Under the pieces are notes generated by a model, which was given only the letters and a program-made list of their open reading frames with translations, searched no databases and had not been told where the DNA came from. From Darksidea phi (Eukaryota; Ascomycota; Dothideomycetes; Pleosporales; Lentitheciaceae), in the NCBI GenBank assembly GCA_030770425.1, contig JASJFT010000291.1:1-47591 (forward strand): a stretch of 47,591 nucleotides of DNA, written 5' to 3'. The translations under genes and the position numbers were made by a program. The stretch's first letter is position 1; the number at the start of each line of letters is the position of its first letter. This document shows, piece after piece, positions 21,930 to 33,029 of this stretch.

Positions 21930-24110
21930 TAAGAATAAAACTATTTTAATATACCTTCTACTATTAGTAATATATTTTAAAAAAAATATTTTTAAGTTAG
22001 ATTTCCCCTAAGGCTAAAGGGCCTAGGGTTTTTACTAGTAAAAATATTCTTAGTAGTAGTTTAACGGTATTAAGAAAAGGAAGAGATAGTATAGTTAGTT
22101 ATATTTAATTATAAAAGAGTAAAGTTAGAGGTAATTAGTAAGATTATAACTATCTAAGAGCTAGAGTTTTCTAATACTCTATTAAATAAATTAAATAGGC
22201 GTAAACCTATTCTAAATACCGAAATTTATAGCTAGGTATTATAGAAAAGACCTATATTACGTTAAGTACCTTATTCCTTAAGAAAGAGGGATAAATTCCG
22301 CCTAAATATACCCGAAAAGGCCCGAAGTCGCTATATTATACTAAATAACTAGTAAGTAAAGTTAAAGGCCGCCTAATACTCTTAATTCTTCTTCGATTTC
22401 TAAGTAGAAGATATATTATAAAAATTAGTACCGTAAGTACTATTAAACTCTTTAAGATAAGTAGCCTAGATCTAGTAGCTACTATAAGGAGTAAGTTAAT
22501 TCGTATTACTATCGCGACTATAATTTAGTACTAAACTACGCCTAATAGATACCCGCTTACTATTAGAGGTAGATTCTTCCTTCCTCTTAGCCTTACGACG
22601 GTACTATCGCTTCGTAGCCTTTTTATAGGTCTTCTTAAGCTTAAGATTAGTCTTAATAGTATATCGCGGATTACTAGGGGTCTAAATATACTAATTAGTA
22701 CTTAAATATATCTAAAAGATCCCTAATACTACTTATATACTCTTTTTTAGAAAAAAGGAGATTAGAAGACTTATTACTAGCTTTATTATTAGAATAGTCC
22801 CGTTTTAATTTCTTTCGGAGACTCTTATTATCTTAATAATAATTATAGAATATAATACCCGTCTAAGTATACTAATTATTTAAAGTAAGAGCTCTATTAT
22901 ACCCTTAGAATTTATTAAAGAATAAACCGCCCCTTCTAGAGTATATTAGTTGAAAATCCGACTAAATATATCTAATAGTACCTAAAAGAAACCTACTCTT
23001 TTAAATCGGCTATTAGCTAATTATATAGGCTTATTACTTTCTTATTAACTTAACGATACTATCCCTAGATCGCTATAGTAGGCGCTTCCTTCTAAGAATA
23101 GATAGAGGGTACTTAAGTAGCTAATATAGATAAGGTATCCTTTAGGGTACCTATAGTAGTAGAGTCGAAGGAAACTAGCGTATTAGGGTTAGTATTAGCC
23201 TCTTTCTAGTATATAATAGTACGTTTCTACTCTCTCTTATAGCGATAGTTAAAAATCTCCTAGTTAGGGCTTAAAACGATTTTAATTTAAGCCTTAATAC
23301 GTTTAAGACTATAAAGGTACTTTAGAAGAATCTAATAGGGTTAGTTATAACCTAAAAGTGCCTAAAAGTACCTAAGGGCGACCTACTACGAAATAAGAAG
23401 ACCGTTTACGTAAGTAATTCTTATAATACTTCTACTAATAACCCTCGAACTTATAAGAGTCCTATTCGTTATCGTTTAGGTTAAAAAAGTACTACTAGGC
23501 TTAACTAATAATATCTTCCTCTACTATAATAGTAATATAGAAAATATATAGTAATTTAGTATATATACTATTCTTAAGAATAGCTTTAAACTAATAGTCC
23601 CTAATAGAACGCTTCTTAGGAGTACTATCTATTCTAGGGGAATTATAGAGCTAATTTAGGTAAAAAAGGAACTAAAGAGTATAAAAAGAGAAAATTTATA
23701 CCTATTAGTATCTAAATACGCCTAAAAACTTTCTAGAGAAAGAATAGAATACTTACCTAGAAATATAGTAAAGAGATATTAGGGAAAGAAAATAGAAGAT
23801 TAGACTAGAAATATCTATAGTTAAGTACTAAGACTTCCGTTTACTACTAAGGTTATATAACCTACTAATATAGCGGCCGTATAACGTCCTACTAGTTAAG
23901 GTAAGAGAAAAGTAAAGCTCTCCTAAAAGCCTATATAGAGGTCTAATTCTAAGCTAAAATAGGCCTAAATAGGACTAAAAGAGGCTCGGGGGTAGTTTTT
24001 ATCTTTAATAGGGTACTAAGGTCGTTTATAGAATTAGCCTAGACCCGAGCAACTCTAGGATTAGTAAAGAAATAAGAAATAGACTAAAAGGTACCCGAAA
24101 AGGTTTTTTA
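21930..24110 (-). pseudogene. Antisense reading-frame region between pol and 3' LTR
   Basis: I do not recognise the product. The plus strand shows no pol-like motif here. On the minus strand frames read well with only Gln/Trp-type stops: 23400-23650 (K-K-R-S-I-R-D-Y, then E-E-D-I, then L-N-D-N-E and K-F-E-G-Y, R-K-R-S-S-Y-F-V-V-G-R), 23060-23340 (S/T/P-rich, S-F-D-S-T-T-I-G-T-L-K-D) and 22440-22670 (very basic: K-L-K-K-T-Y-K-K-A-T-K, Y-R-R-K-A-K-R-K-E-E-S). The frame changes between these parts, which could reflect introns, frameshifts or misreading. An additional antisense gene, a captured gene fragment, or non-coding sequence are all possible. Confidence 0.5.
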
Positions 24111-24131
24111 GACTTCTCGGGTCGAGAAGTC
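24111..24131 (+). other. Perfect hairpin directly before the polypurine tract
   Basis: GACTTCTCG and CGAGAAGTC pair over 9 bp with a 3-base loop. The last base of the stem touches the polypurine tract. It contains two CpG in each arm region and no RIP-type damage is evident. Confidence 0.85.
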
Positions 24132-24147
24132 CTAAGGAGGGGGATAA
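24132..24147 (+). other. Polypurine tract of the complete chromovirus
   Basis: CTAAGGAGGGGGATAA immediately precedes the 3' LTR. This is the expected site of plus-strand DNA priming in reverse transcription. Confidence 0.85.
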
Positions 24148-24317
24148 TATTAGGTATTAGCCCCTAAGGGAGTTACCTAATAGTCTTATATATCTCTCGG
24201 GCGGATCGTACCCTAAAGGGGTAGCGATTCGTCTCGTCTATACTAGAATACTACTATTTACTCCTAATTAGGGAACTTATCCTCTACGTTACCTTTTTAA
24301 GAACCTATTTTCTAATA
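24148..24317 (+). repeat. 3' LTR of the complete chromovirus
   Basis: 170 bp, same ends as the 5' LTR, preceded directly by the polypurine tract and followed by the ATAAT target duplication at 24318-24322. Confidence 0.93.
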
Positions 24318-24594
24318 ATAATTATAATTATTTATAATTATTAATAAGGGTATCTTATCTATAAGTATACTATTATCTCTATACTATATACTATTAGCTA
24401 TAATATAGAATAAAGTTTTTAGATAAAACTTCTTACTATAATTATTATTACTAATAATAATCTATTAAGATATCTCTATAGAGAATATACTATTAGCTAT
24501 AATACGAAATAAAGTTATTAAATAGAACTTCTTACTATAATTATTATTACTAGTAATAATCTACTAGAATATCTTTATAAAGAATATATTATTA
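24318..24594. repeat. ~99-bp tandem array, locus 1, left part
   Basis: Units start with ACTATTAGC at 24390 and 24489, and a third begins near 24588 and is split by pogo copy 2. Each unit contains AATAAAGTT, then ATAGAACTTCTTACTATAAT. If pogo copy 2 and one TA are removed, the sequence continues at 26450 in register with the unit, so the element inserted within a unit. The same family recurs at 35950-36310. Confidence 0.9.
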
Positions 24595-24702
24595 ATATAT
24601 TTACTAGATAAGTAGCTACTTTAAGTAAGTAGCTATCTTTATTAACTTTTCGCGATATATTATCTATTAACTCTTATAGCTTAACTAACTACTATTCGAT
24701 TA

Positions 24703-26353
24703 CCCTATAACGAAGTAGATATCTTCCTAGCTATCTTAGCTATTAATTAGAATTAGATCTAGACTATTAAATATACTATAGCTACGTTTAATATCCCCTA
24801 AATAATAGTTCGTTGCTAACGCGCTAGAATCGCTATATAACGCGATTACTAGTCTAAATTAAGAAGGCTTTCTAAGCTAGAGAAGAAGATAATTATTAAG
24901 TATATATTCGATCTAGATTTACGAGGATATACCCCTATACTAGAGGCTATATAAGATATAGTAAATAGACTACTTATTATATATAGTACTAAGTAGGTAG
25001 ATAGAGACTAGCCTAGAAACTTCGTTTAGCAAATCGATAGCGTTAGAATATAATTTAATCGACTTTATAATCGATAGTAAGCTCTCTATAAGAATTCTAA
25101 TATTATTCGAATCTAGTTTAACCAAGTAGCGCGTACTAAGACTATCTAGGGTATTACTAATTAGGATATTTATAACTTTAACGAAGCTAGCTTTATAATA
25201 AATAAGATATTAATATAACTAGTTATTACTAACTTAGAGAGATACGGGTAGGCTAAAGCTATTTAGCTAGATAATCGTAAGTAGGTTACTATAATATAAG
25301 GAATTAATACTACTAGGTAGACTATTCCGCCCTTCGTTATCTTCGCTAGTTAGTACTACCTCTCTACCTAGTACGAGGGCAACGATATACTAGATAATTA
25401 AGCTATTAGTATTAATAATAATAGCTAGATAAATAATAATCTAGGAGTTATCTAGCTAAAGTACTTTATTAGATATACGATAGATTGTAGAGTAGACGTA
25501 TACTAGCTATTAATTCTTAATAGCTATAGTAGTTATATCTTAAAGGAATTCTAGAATCTCTATAAGAAGAATAAAATCTATACTCTTTATATACTAGCTT
25601 ATTTATTATACCTCTTATAGCTACTTAATATAGGTTATTTCTCGCCGTTAAAGCGTACGTATAGGAATTAGATTAATAATCTAATTCGCGATTATATTAG
25701 CTATATTATAAAGCTTAAATTTTTATTTATCTTTCGTATAGTCTATAATAAGGCTATTATAAAGAAGAATATCTATATAAGCTTTTAAGACACTAGTCTA
25801 TTTCTATATAATCTAGAGATAGTAATCTCGAAGCTCGATATTAAGCTAAGGATACTATTACTAGTAGTCCTACTAGAGATTATATAGAAGGCTAGAATAC
25901 TAAGTAACGTACGCGAAGTAGAGGCTTAATTAATATTAATTTATAAGCGCGTATATAGGTATAAGAGCTTATTACCTACTTCTATTATTATAGTTATTAA
26001 TTAGCTAAGAAAAGGTACTAAGGTAATAGCTTATAAAGCTATACTTATATACGAACGAATTATAAGTCTAGAGAAGATAATTAAGACTACTATAACGCGT
26101 AAAGCGCGTAAAAAGAAGAGAATCTAGAAGTAGAGTATCCTAACTAAGGTAGAGGGGGAGGCTATTATTATTTAAAAGGCTACTAAGTAGTAGTAAGAGA
26201 ACGAAAGATATTAAGTTACTATATAATTAAATATAAGTTAATAGGCTTTAGTACGCTATACGTACTATAGAGAACCTAGATATAACTTATAAATATATAA
26301 GAAGTCTACTATAGATACTACTTAATTAATTACTAGTACTATTTTAATAGAAT
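24703..26353 (+). pseudogene. Pogo-type DDE transposase, copy 2 (inactivated)
   Basis: Same frame and architecture as copy 1. The catalytic positions are AAC at 25180-25182 (F-N-E-A, keeping the Glu that copy 1 lost), AAT at 25519-25521 and AAT at 25627-25629, so all three Asp are Asn here too. The HTH region near 24780-24815 and the block Y-F-S-P-L-K near 25637-25655 are as in copy 1. Former Gln, Trp and His codons are changed throughout. Confidence 0.9.
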
Positions 26354-26402
26354 TCTAATATATTATTAAACTACGTAGCTTTTTATATATAGAAAGTTGG
26401 TA

Positions 26403-26447
26403 AGAATAGCCGCTCGTTTAGAGTAGCCGCTTACCTAGTAAATATAT
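26403..26447 (-). repeat. Right terminal inverted repeat of pogo copy 2
   Basis: Reverse complement of 24595-24639 apart from transitions; this end is better preserved than the left one, with AGTAGCCGCTTACCTAG intact at 26422-26438. Confidence 0.9.
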
Positions 26448-26590
26448 TAATTATAGTATAAAATAAAGTTATTAGATAGAACTTCTTACTATAATTATTT
26501 AGAATACGACTATACTTACGTAGAGTACTACTAGAATCTATAATACTATACTATTAACTAAAGTATAGAATTCTAATAATATTTACTATA
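26448..26590. repeat. ~99-bp tandem array, locus 1, right part
   Basis: Continues the unit broken by pogo copy 2 (AATAAAGTTATTAGATAGAAC at about 26463) and starts another with ACTATTAACTAAAGTATAGAA near 26549. Confidence 0.8.
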
Positions 26591-27480
26591 TCTACGTTTC
26601 TATTCTAATAGATAAAGTAAAAGAGTATATTAAGAATATATTACTACCGTTTATATATATACCTCGATTTAAATATATAATAGCTTCGTTAAGAAGTCTA
26701 TAAATAGATACTCTTAATATAGTATAATTAGTATATAAGTTAATTAGTCGAATATTAAAGAATATAAAGGATATAATCTATTAAGTAAATAGATAATAAT
26801 TACTATATAAAGTTAATATCTATAAAAGTATATTATATTATTATAGATTTTTATTTAGTTATAGTCTTTAATATATTAGCCCTAAGCTAAATAACTATAG
26901 CTTCTTCTATCTCTTTAGTCTTTTCTTTTTATATATTTTCTTTCTATATAGTCTTATTAACCCCTATACTCTATACGGGCCTTTACTTCTAGTTATTAAT
27001 ACTCTAAGCTTAATAAAGGATAATTATAAGTACTAAAGTTATTACTAAAGATACTAATATAGTTAGGATAAGTATAAAGCTAGCTTTTAAGACTACTTTC
27101 TTTATTATAACGGGTAGATAGAATAGATAGAAGAAAACTAAGTAATAAATATAATATAAATATAATAATAGTAAGATAAATATAAGAATAGAGTATATAT
27201 AGTTATATAATAAGAATTCTAAAGATATAAGTATAATAATAATTAGTAGAACTATATATTAAAAAGAGATAATATTATTAACCTAAGTAGTAGTAGAGGA
27301 TAAATAATAGAGTAGGGTAGAAGTATAACTAAAGTTCTTAATATACTATCTTAATACTCTTAGCTCTTATAAAATACTATTTAAATAGAGCTTTTTTATA
27401 GTTTTAGATTAAAATAATCGGATTAACTAATATATTTATAATCTATTACTATATATATCGCTTATTATTTTACTATTTAC
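26591..27480 (+). pseudogene. Open frame of the large repeat, copy I (partner 36490-37420)
   Basis: The segment is colinear with 36490-37420: both have AATTAGTATATAAGTTAAT followed by a TCGAATATTAAAG word (26720-26760 and 36625-36655), and both end with TATTAAAAAGA near 27258 and 37345. From about 27010 the plus frame reads as a Gln/Asn/Lys-rich protein, with L-K-R-x-N-I-I-N shared by the partner. I do not know the family. In the partner the frame leads toward the Plavaka-type transposase; here the homology stops near 27480. Confidence 0.55.
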
Positions 27481-28825
27481 CCTACTTACTTAAATCTTCT
27501 TCTTATCTATTACTTTATTAGTAAGCTTTTTATTCTTCTTAATTAGCTTACTAGTCTATACTATCTTTAGCTATAAGACGAAGATATTCTTTATCTCGTT
27601 CTTATATATAATTATCTCTTCTATAAAAGATAAGCTACGTACTAGTAAATTTACTTCTACTACTAATATTTCTTATTTAATATAGTACTAATAGTATATA
27701 CTCTATATAATCTTAATATTAATAGAATATAATTTTATTATCTTTAAAATATATTCTTTAATTAAATTAAGTAATTAGTAGATAATCTTTAGACTAGCTA
27801 CTATAAGCTAATAATAATCGATATATTTATTTTTCTTCTTATTCTATACTTAATTCTACTAAGTAACCTTAATATTATAGGTTAATAAGTTAAATATAAA
27901 AGTAACTACTATAGATCTAAACTTTCTTATAAAAGTCTATATTCTTATTAATACTATAAGTAATAGTATTAATCTTATATAGTATTTTTACTTATAATAT
28001 ATATAATAGTCTTAATTATATATAAGTTTAAGACCTAGATATACTTACTCGAATAGTAAAGCTATATACCTCTTATAGTTAAATATTTTATTATTAATTA
28101 AGTTATATATATAAGTCTAGCTTTAGTTATATAATAATATATCTTCTTAAATTCTATATAGATATTATCTATATATATCTAAATAAATAATTCTCGAATT
28201 AAAAGTAGATTACTAATAATCTACTTTAGTATATTATTATCTATATTTAAGCTTTTATACTAGTATAATATAGATTTTATAATTTTTAACTTATTTAAAT
28301 TCTTCTTCTACTAAGTATAGATAATATTATAAATATTAGAGAAGATTAATAGAAGTTTATATTACTAGTAATTTAGTCTATTAGTTATTTCTATAGTTAA
28401 TATCTTAGACTTTAGGTTCTTCTAACTATTAACTTCCTATTTAAATATTTAAGCTTAATAGACTTATTTATAACTTATTTTTATAATCTATTTAATTTAA
28501 TATAGACTAGATTTATATTTATTATAGTATTTAATAATAAATAATTTCTTCTTAAGCTTCTTATCTAGAAGATTTAGAACTTTATCTTAATAATCTACTA
28601 ATATATAGTCTCTTACGATAAAAAACTTCTTAAGAATAATAATAAAGATATTAAGTAGTTTCTTTATATCTTTATTATTTCTAAGTAGTTATTTAATAGG
28701 TATATTCTAGTTTACCTCTTTTATATTAGTTTCGAACTTAGACTATTTCTTAATAAAGTTCTTCTTATTAATATTACTAAGTTTCTTAATAATAGAATCC
28801 TAGATATAGGTCTCTCCGTTCCCTC
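27481..28825 (-). other. Unassigned minus-strand reading-frame region
   Basis: The plus strand is pyrimidine-rich, so the coding strand is probably minus. Read that way, about 28000-28830 gives a long Lys/Ile/Asn-rich product (for example K-K-L-S-N-I-N-K-K-N-F-I-K-K at the high end). No catalytic motif is recognised. It could be an accessory gene of a DNA transposon or the relic of another element. Confidence 0.4.
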
Positions 28826-28994
28826 CTTTAGAAGCTTAAGCTACTACCTAGTATAATATTATATTAGCTTCTAGACTAGCTATATTTTTTATAATTCTAA
28901 TTATCTTATTATATTTTAATATTTTAATATCTTATATAATAGTATAGGTAGTAACTATATAATAATAATAGCTCCTAATTTACTAATAATATAT
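28826..28994 (+). repeat. Left 169-bp terminal inverted repeat
   Basis: Contains ATTATATTAGCTTCTAGACT and GTATAGGTAGTAACTATAT; pairs with 29961-30129. Confidence 0.88.
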
Positions 28995-29960
28995 TTAATT
29001 TAGATTTATATAGTAGAAGTCTCTTTAAAAGATTTATATAAAATATAGTAGAAGTTTATATATAGTAAAGATACTATACCTATATCTTATATATAATAAT
29101 AGAGCTATAGAGCTATATATAGTATTATTAATTATAAGTAACGAGGTAATACTTCGAATATTAAGGTACTAGACGAGAAATAATATATAATACTAAACTA
29201 TAGAGCGTTAGAAGACTAATAGTAGTAGTAAGGAGTTAGTATACTAATACTATCTATAGTATAAAAATTACCTATAATAATACTAGTATTCTACTTATTA
29301 TATCTATTTCTTATTCTTAGTTAACTTTCTTATTATATCTATCTCTTATCTTTAGCTAGCTTTCTTACTATATATTCTTAGTCTTCTAGTAATAATAAGA
29401 GTAGTAGTACTAATATACCCTCTTTTCTAAACTTACTATTAATACTTACTAATTATATATCTTCGTTAACGATCGTTTACCTAGTCCTTTAGTAGAAGGA
29501 ACTAGAGTAGAATAGACTATTCGAGTATAGTACTCTAAATCTTTTAAATATTATAACGAAGTATCTCTAGTATTATAAGTAGAAGGTACTATTAATAGAA
29601 CTTCTCGATTATAATAACTAGTAGTATAAAATTAACTATATATTAGATATATTTAAAAGAATAAATAGTAATAGAATTCTTATATAACTATTAGTAGTTA
29701 TCTATATTATATTCCTATTTAAGGCCCTATATAACGAGAATAGATATTTTATCTAAAGGTAGCTATACTATCTACGTAGACTAGAGGAAAAGCTTATATA
29801 GAGAGGATTATTATAGAAGAAAAAATTAACCTTCTTAGTATACTATAAAGGGAGTAAATACCTAATATAAAAGATAGAGCTAGTATTTATAGTAGATATA
29901 ATACGAATAATAGTATAAGAGGTAGAAGATTTAGTATTATTAATATATTTAACTATCTAT

Positions 29961-30129
29961 ATATATTATTAGTAAATTAAAAGCTATTATTATTATATAG
30001 TTACTACCTATACTATTATATAAAATATTAAAATATTAAAATATAATAAGATAATTAGAATTATAAAAAATATAGCTAGTTTAGAAGCTAATATAATATT
30101 ACGTTAAGTAGTAGCCTAAGCTTCTAAAG
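29961..30129 (-). repeat. Right 169-bp terminal inverted repeat
   Basis: Reverse complement of 28826-28994 over its whole length, ending at CTTCTAAAG. Confidence 0.88.
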
Positions 30130-30130
30130 A

Positions 30131-31202
30131 AGAGGTTACTAATAATATATATAAATAGTTAAATATATTAATAATACTAAACCCTTTATATATCTATATT
30201 TAGTTCTCTAGATTCTTATACTACTTAATTAATAATATATCTTAATATAGGTAGTAATAATAATAATAAATCTCTCTAGTTAGATATTTCTATTATTCTC
30301 TATTTTATCTATTTCTACTAGTTTCTCTATATTCGATATAATCCCTATACTATTATTTATATTATATCTACTATAGATACTAGCTCTATCTTCTATATTA
30401 GATATTCGCTCCCTCTATAGTATACTAAGAAGACTAATTTCTTCTTCTATAACGATCCTCTCTATATAAGCTTTTCCTCTAGTCTATATAAATAGTATAG
30501 CTACCTCTAAATAAAACGTCTATCCTTATTATATAGAATCTTAAATAGAAATATAATATAGATAACTACTAATAGTTATATAAGAATTCTATTACTACTT
30601 ATTCTTTTAAATATATCTAATATATAGTTAGTTTTATACTACTAGTTATTATAATTAAGAAGTTCTATTAATAGTACCTCCTACTTATAGTACTAGGAAT
30701 ACTCTACTATAATATTTAAAAGGTTTAGAGCGCTATACTCGAATAGTCTATTTTACTCTAGTTCCTTCTATTAAAGGACTAGGTAAACGATTATTAGCGA
30801 AGATATATAGTTAGTAGGTATTAATATAAGAAAGTTAACTAAGAATAAGAGATAGATATAATAAGAAAGCTAGCTAAGAATAAGAGATAGATATAAGTAG
30901 AATACTAGTATTATTATAGATAATTTTTATACTATAGGTAGTATTAGTATACTAACTTCTTATTATTACTATTAGTCTTCTAACTAGACTTTATAGTTTA
31001 GTATTATATATTATTTCTCGTCTAGTATCTTAATATTCGAAATATTACCTCGTTATTTATAATTAATAGTACTATATATAGCTTTATAGCTCTATTATTA
31101 TATATAAGATATAGATATAGTACCTCTACTATATATAAACTCTTATTATATTTCGTATAAACCTTCTAAAGAGACTCCTACTATATAAATTTAAATTAAA
31201 TA
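30131..31202 (-). repeat. Inverted copy of the interior of the 1.3-kb element
   Basis: This stretch is the reverse complement of about 28992-29977, with about 165 bp extra at 30181-30345 and about 70 bp missing relative to 29370-29440. It ends at about 31202, exactly where the terminal repeat would begin, so the copy has the interior but not the termini. Shared words include TTCTCGTCTAGTA (31017) and its mirror at 29170-29182. Confidence 0.85.
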
Positions 31203-33029
31203 GATCTCTCTACGTTTTAGAATATATTTTATAATAAAGACTATAATAGTATTAATATTATTTAATAGTACTAAGCCTATAATTCCTATAAATAAAGATA
31301 TTAGATTTAGATTAGATTAGTATTTAAGTAGGTCTATAATCTATATATATATAATAGTCTCTTCTAATTTCTATAAGTATAGCTCGTCGATTATAACCTA
31401 GCTTATATAATATTAATTAATAACTATAAGTACTAAGTACTTCTTCTCTTTAATATCTATCTATTAGGCTATATATATTATTAAGTTAGGTTATTTACTA
31501 TCTTATTCCTTTATTAATAGGTATATCTTTTCTTTCTTCTCTATTATTTTAGACGGAGTACTATTTAACTTAAGTTTTAGTTTAATAGTACTAATTAGTT
31601 AACTATTAAGATACTTCTAGTAGTCTACTTTATATTAGGTAATCTTCTTTATATTTCTAGAATAGTCTTTTATAAATTTAGTATAGTAAGTCTAAAACTT
31701 AAACTAAGAGAATATATTCTTTAAAATAACTTAATAGACTTATAAATACTAGAATATATTTATTATTATAATAATAAATCTTATATTTATTAGGCTTAGC
31801 TTTAAAATAGTTACGTTACTATATATCGTCTAGTTACTATTATTAGTTTATTTAACGTCCTTTAAGATAAGTTTATTAGAATAAGTATATACTAAATAAG
31901 CTTTTTTATTCTAATTAGATATAAGAAGTATTTTTATCTAGTCTTTCTTAAATAAAGAATAGTAGATTCTATTCGTATATTTATTATAAGTATATGTAAT
32001 CTTCGCTCCCTTTTACTTATAGAGTATAATAAGATAGAAATACTATTTAATATTTATATTTTTAAGTAATAAACTATTCTATATTATCTTTTTCTAGTTT
32101 TATATCTATATATAGAGATTTTATAGTAATACTAAGATAAATAATACTTTAATTTATAATAAATATCCCTTAAATATACTTATTAGGTTAAGACTAGATT
32201 ATTAGTTTAACTAAAATTTATACCCTACTAGTTCTATATATAGTATAAGATAAAGAGTATAAGTATCTAGAACTTATATAATTTTACTTAGATCTATTAT
32301 ATTAGCTTATATATTTACCCTTTTAGGTCTAAATACTATTTTATACTAAATATTAATACTAACTATCTAATAAACTATTAACCTAAAGTTTAAATTCTAC
32401 CCTAGCTTAGATAGTACCTTAATATAATAATTTACTAACTTAGATTACTCCCTTAGTTACTTTAATAAAATACTAAATATATTTACGACTAACTTTTACT
32501 TAAGATAATTAGTACGTATTATCTTAATACCTACTTCTAAATTATTAAGTTTAGCTAATATACTATTACTATTAGTTATTATTTAATTAATTTATATTAT
32601 ACTTAATAGTATTATTAACTTATAATTATAGTATTACTTTATTAACGTTATTCTCTTTCTTTATAAATATATTCTTCTCTTCTTTAAAAGCTTCTACCTC
32701 TAAAGTATTATACTTAATTAGAATCTCCTCTTCTTCGCTTAATAATTCTTCTAATAATAAGACTTTACTACTATACTAGCTATTATAATTCTCTTTCTTA
32801 TATCCTAAGCTCTATATAGTAAGTTAGTATAATAGTAAACTATTATTATCTTCTTAAATAGATAACTTTAAGCTATAGCTACTAGTATCTATATTTAACT
32901 ATCTAGTTATAGACTTCTTTTATAAGACTTAGATAGATAAAGAGTCTATACTCTTAATAACTTTTATTAATTTTAGAAAAGAGGTTACGCTAATAGTATT
33001 TATAGATAAGAATAAAGATAGAGTATCTA
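31203..33029 (-). other. Unassigned region before the second 111-bp array
   Basis: The plus strand is again pyrimidine-rich, pointing to minus-strand coding. Frames at 31430-31990 read as Lys/Arg/Leu-rich products without a motif that I can name. One of the rare ATG/TpG sites is at 31995-31996. I see no RT, integrase or DDE block. Confidence 0.4.

Larger units (their letters stand above)
18190..21930 (+). pseudogene. pol: Pol of the complete chromovirus: PR, RT, RNase H, integrase, chromodomain
   Basis: The pol frame is shifted by -1 relative to gag. Protease: L-I-N-L-G (original D-S/T-G) at about 18267-18281. [11 protein letters not shown] at 18960-18990, I-D-Y-R-G-L-N-K at about 18993-19017, and the active site Y-L-D-D at 19287-19298, fully intact, followed by I-L-I-F-S-D. 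RNase H: about 19720-20130, with Y-D-Q-E-L-L near 19900. Integrase: zinc-binding end V-V-V-R-R-Y-K near 20700-20730, the core from 20820 with I-V-Y-Y-F-S-K, a block from Y-H-P-Q-T-D-G-Q-T-E-R-Q near 21055-21090 and V-E-F-T-Y-N-N-S near 21170. Chromodomain: about 21660-21785. Stops remain at former Gln and Trp codons, so the gene is dead despite the intact RT site. Confidence 0.93.
16757..24317 (+). mobile_element. Structurally complete chromovirus with LTRs (7,561 bp)
   Basis: Both 170-bp LTRs are present, flanked by a perfect 5-bp target duplication ATAAT (16752-16756 and 24318-24322). Inside are gag with a former zinc knuckle, pol in the order protease, RT, RNase H, integrase, chromodomain, then a 2.2-kb segment with antisense frames, a polypurine tract and the 3' LTR. 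It is richer in GC than its surroundings and holds about nine of the roughly 25 CpA/TpG sites of the window, so it is probably the youngest or least mutated retroelement here. It is inserted in the ~99-bp tandem array. Confidence 0.95.
24595..26447 (+). mobile_element. Complete Fot1/pogo-type element, copy 2
   Basis: 1,853 bp, colinear with copy 1 at every position that I compared (catalytic codons and the shared TpG lie at identical offsets), with TA target duplications at 24593-24594 and 26448-26449. It is inserted within a unit of the ~99-bp array. Copies 1 and 2 differ almost only by transitions. Copy 2 keeps about six CpA/TpG sites, copy 1 about one. Confidence 0.95.
28826..30129. mobile_element. 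Candidate 1.3-kb element with 169-bp terminal inverted repeats
   Basis: 28826-28994 and 29961-30129 are reverse complements over exactly 169 bp with only a handful of differences that I can see; both start CTTTAGAAGCTTA and end inside at AATAATATAT. The interior (28995-29960) shows no recognised gene. Length, symmetric termini and lack of a transposase fit a non-autonomous DNA transposon. No clear target duplication is visible at the outer ends. The interior occurs again inverted at 30131-31202. Confidence 0.75.

Noticed and set aside
26591..28825. A second full Plavaka-type transposase after the shared frame of copy I
   Set aside because: The conserved blocks seen at 38581-41000 could not be found on either strand here; homology to copy II ends near 27480.
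29000..31200. LTR pair of a further retrotransposon
   Set aside because: The repeated blocks are in inverted, not direct, orientation and the interior has no RT or integrase motif.
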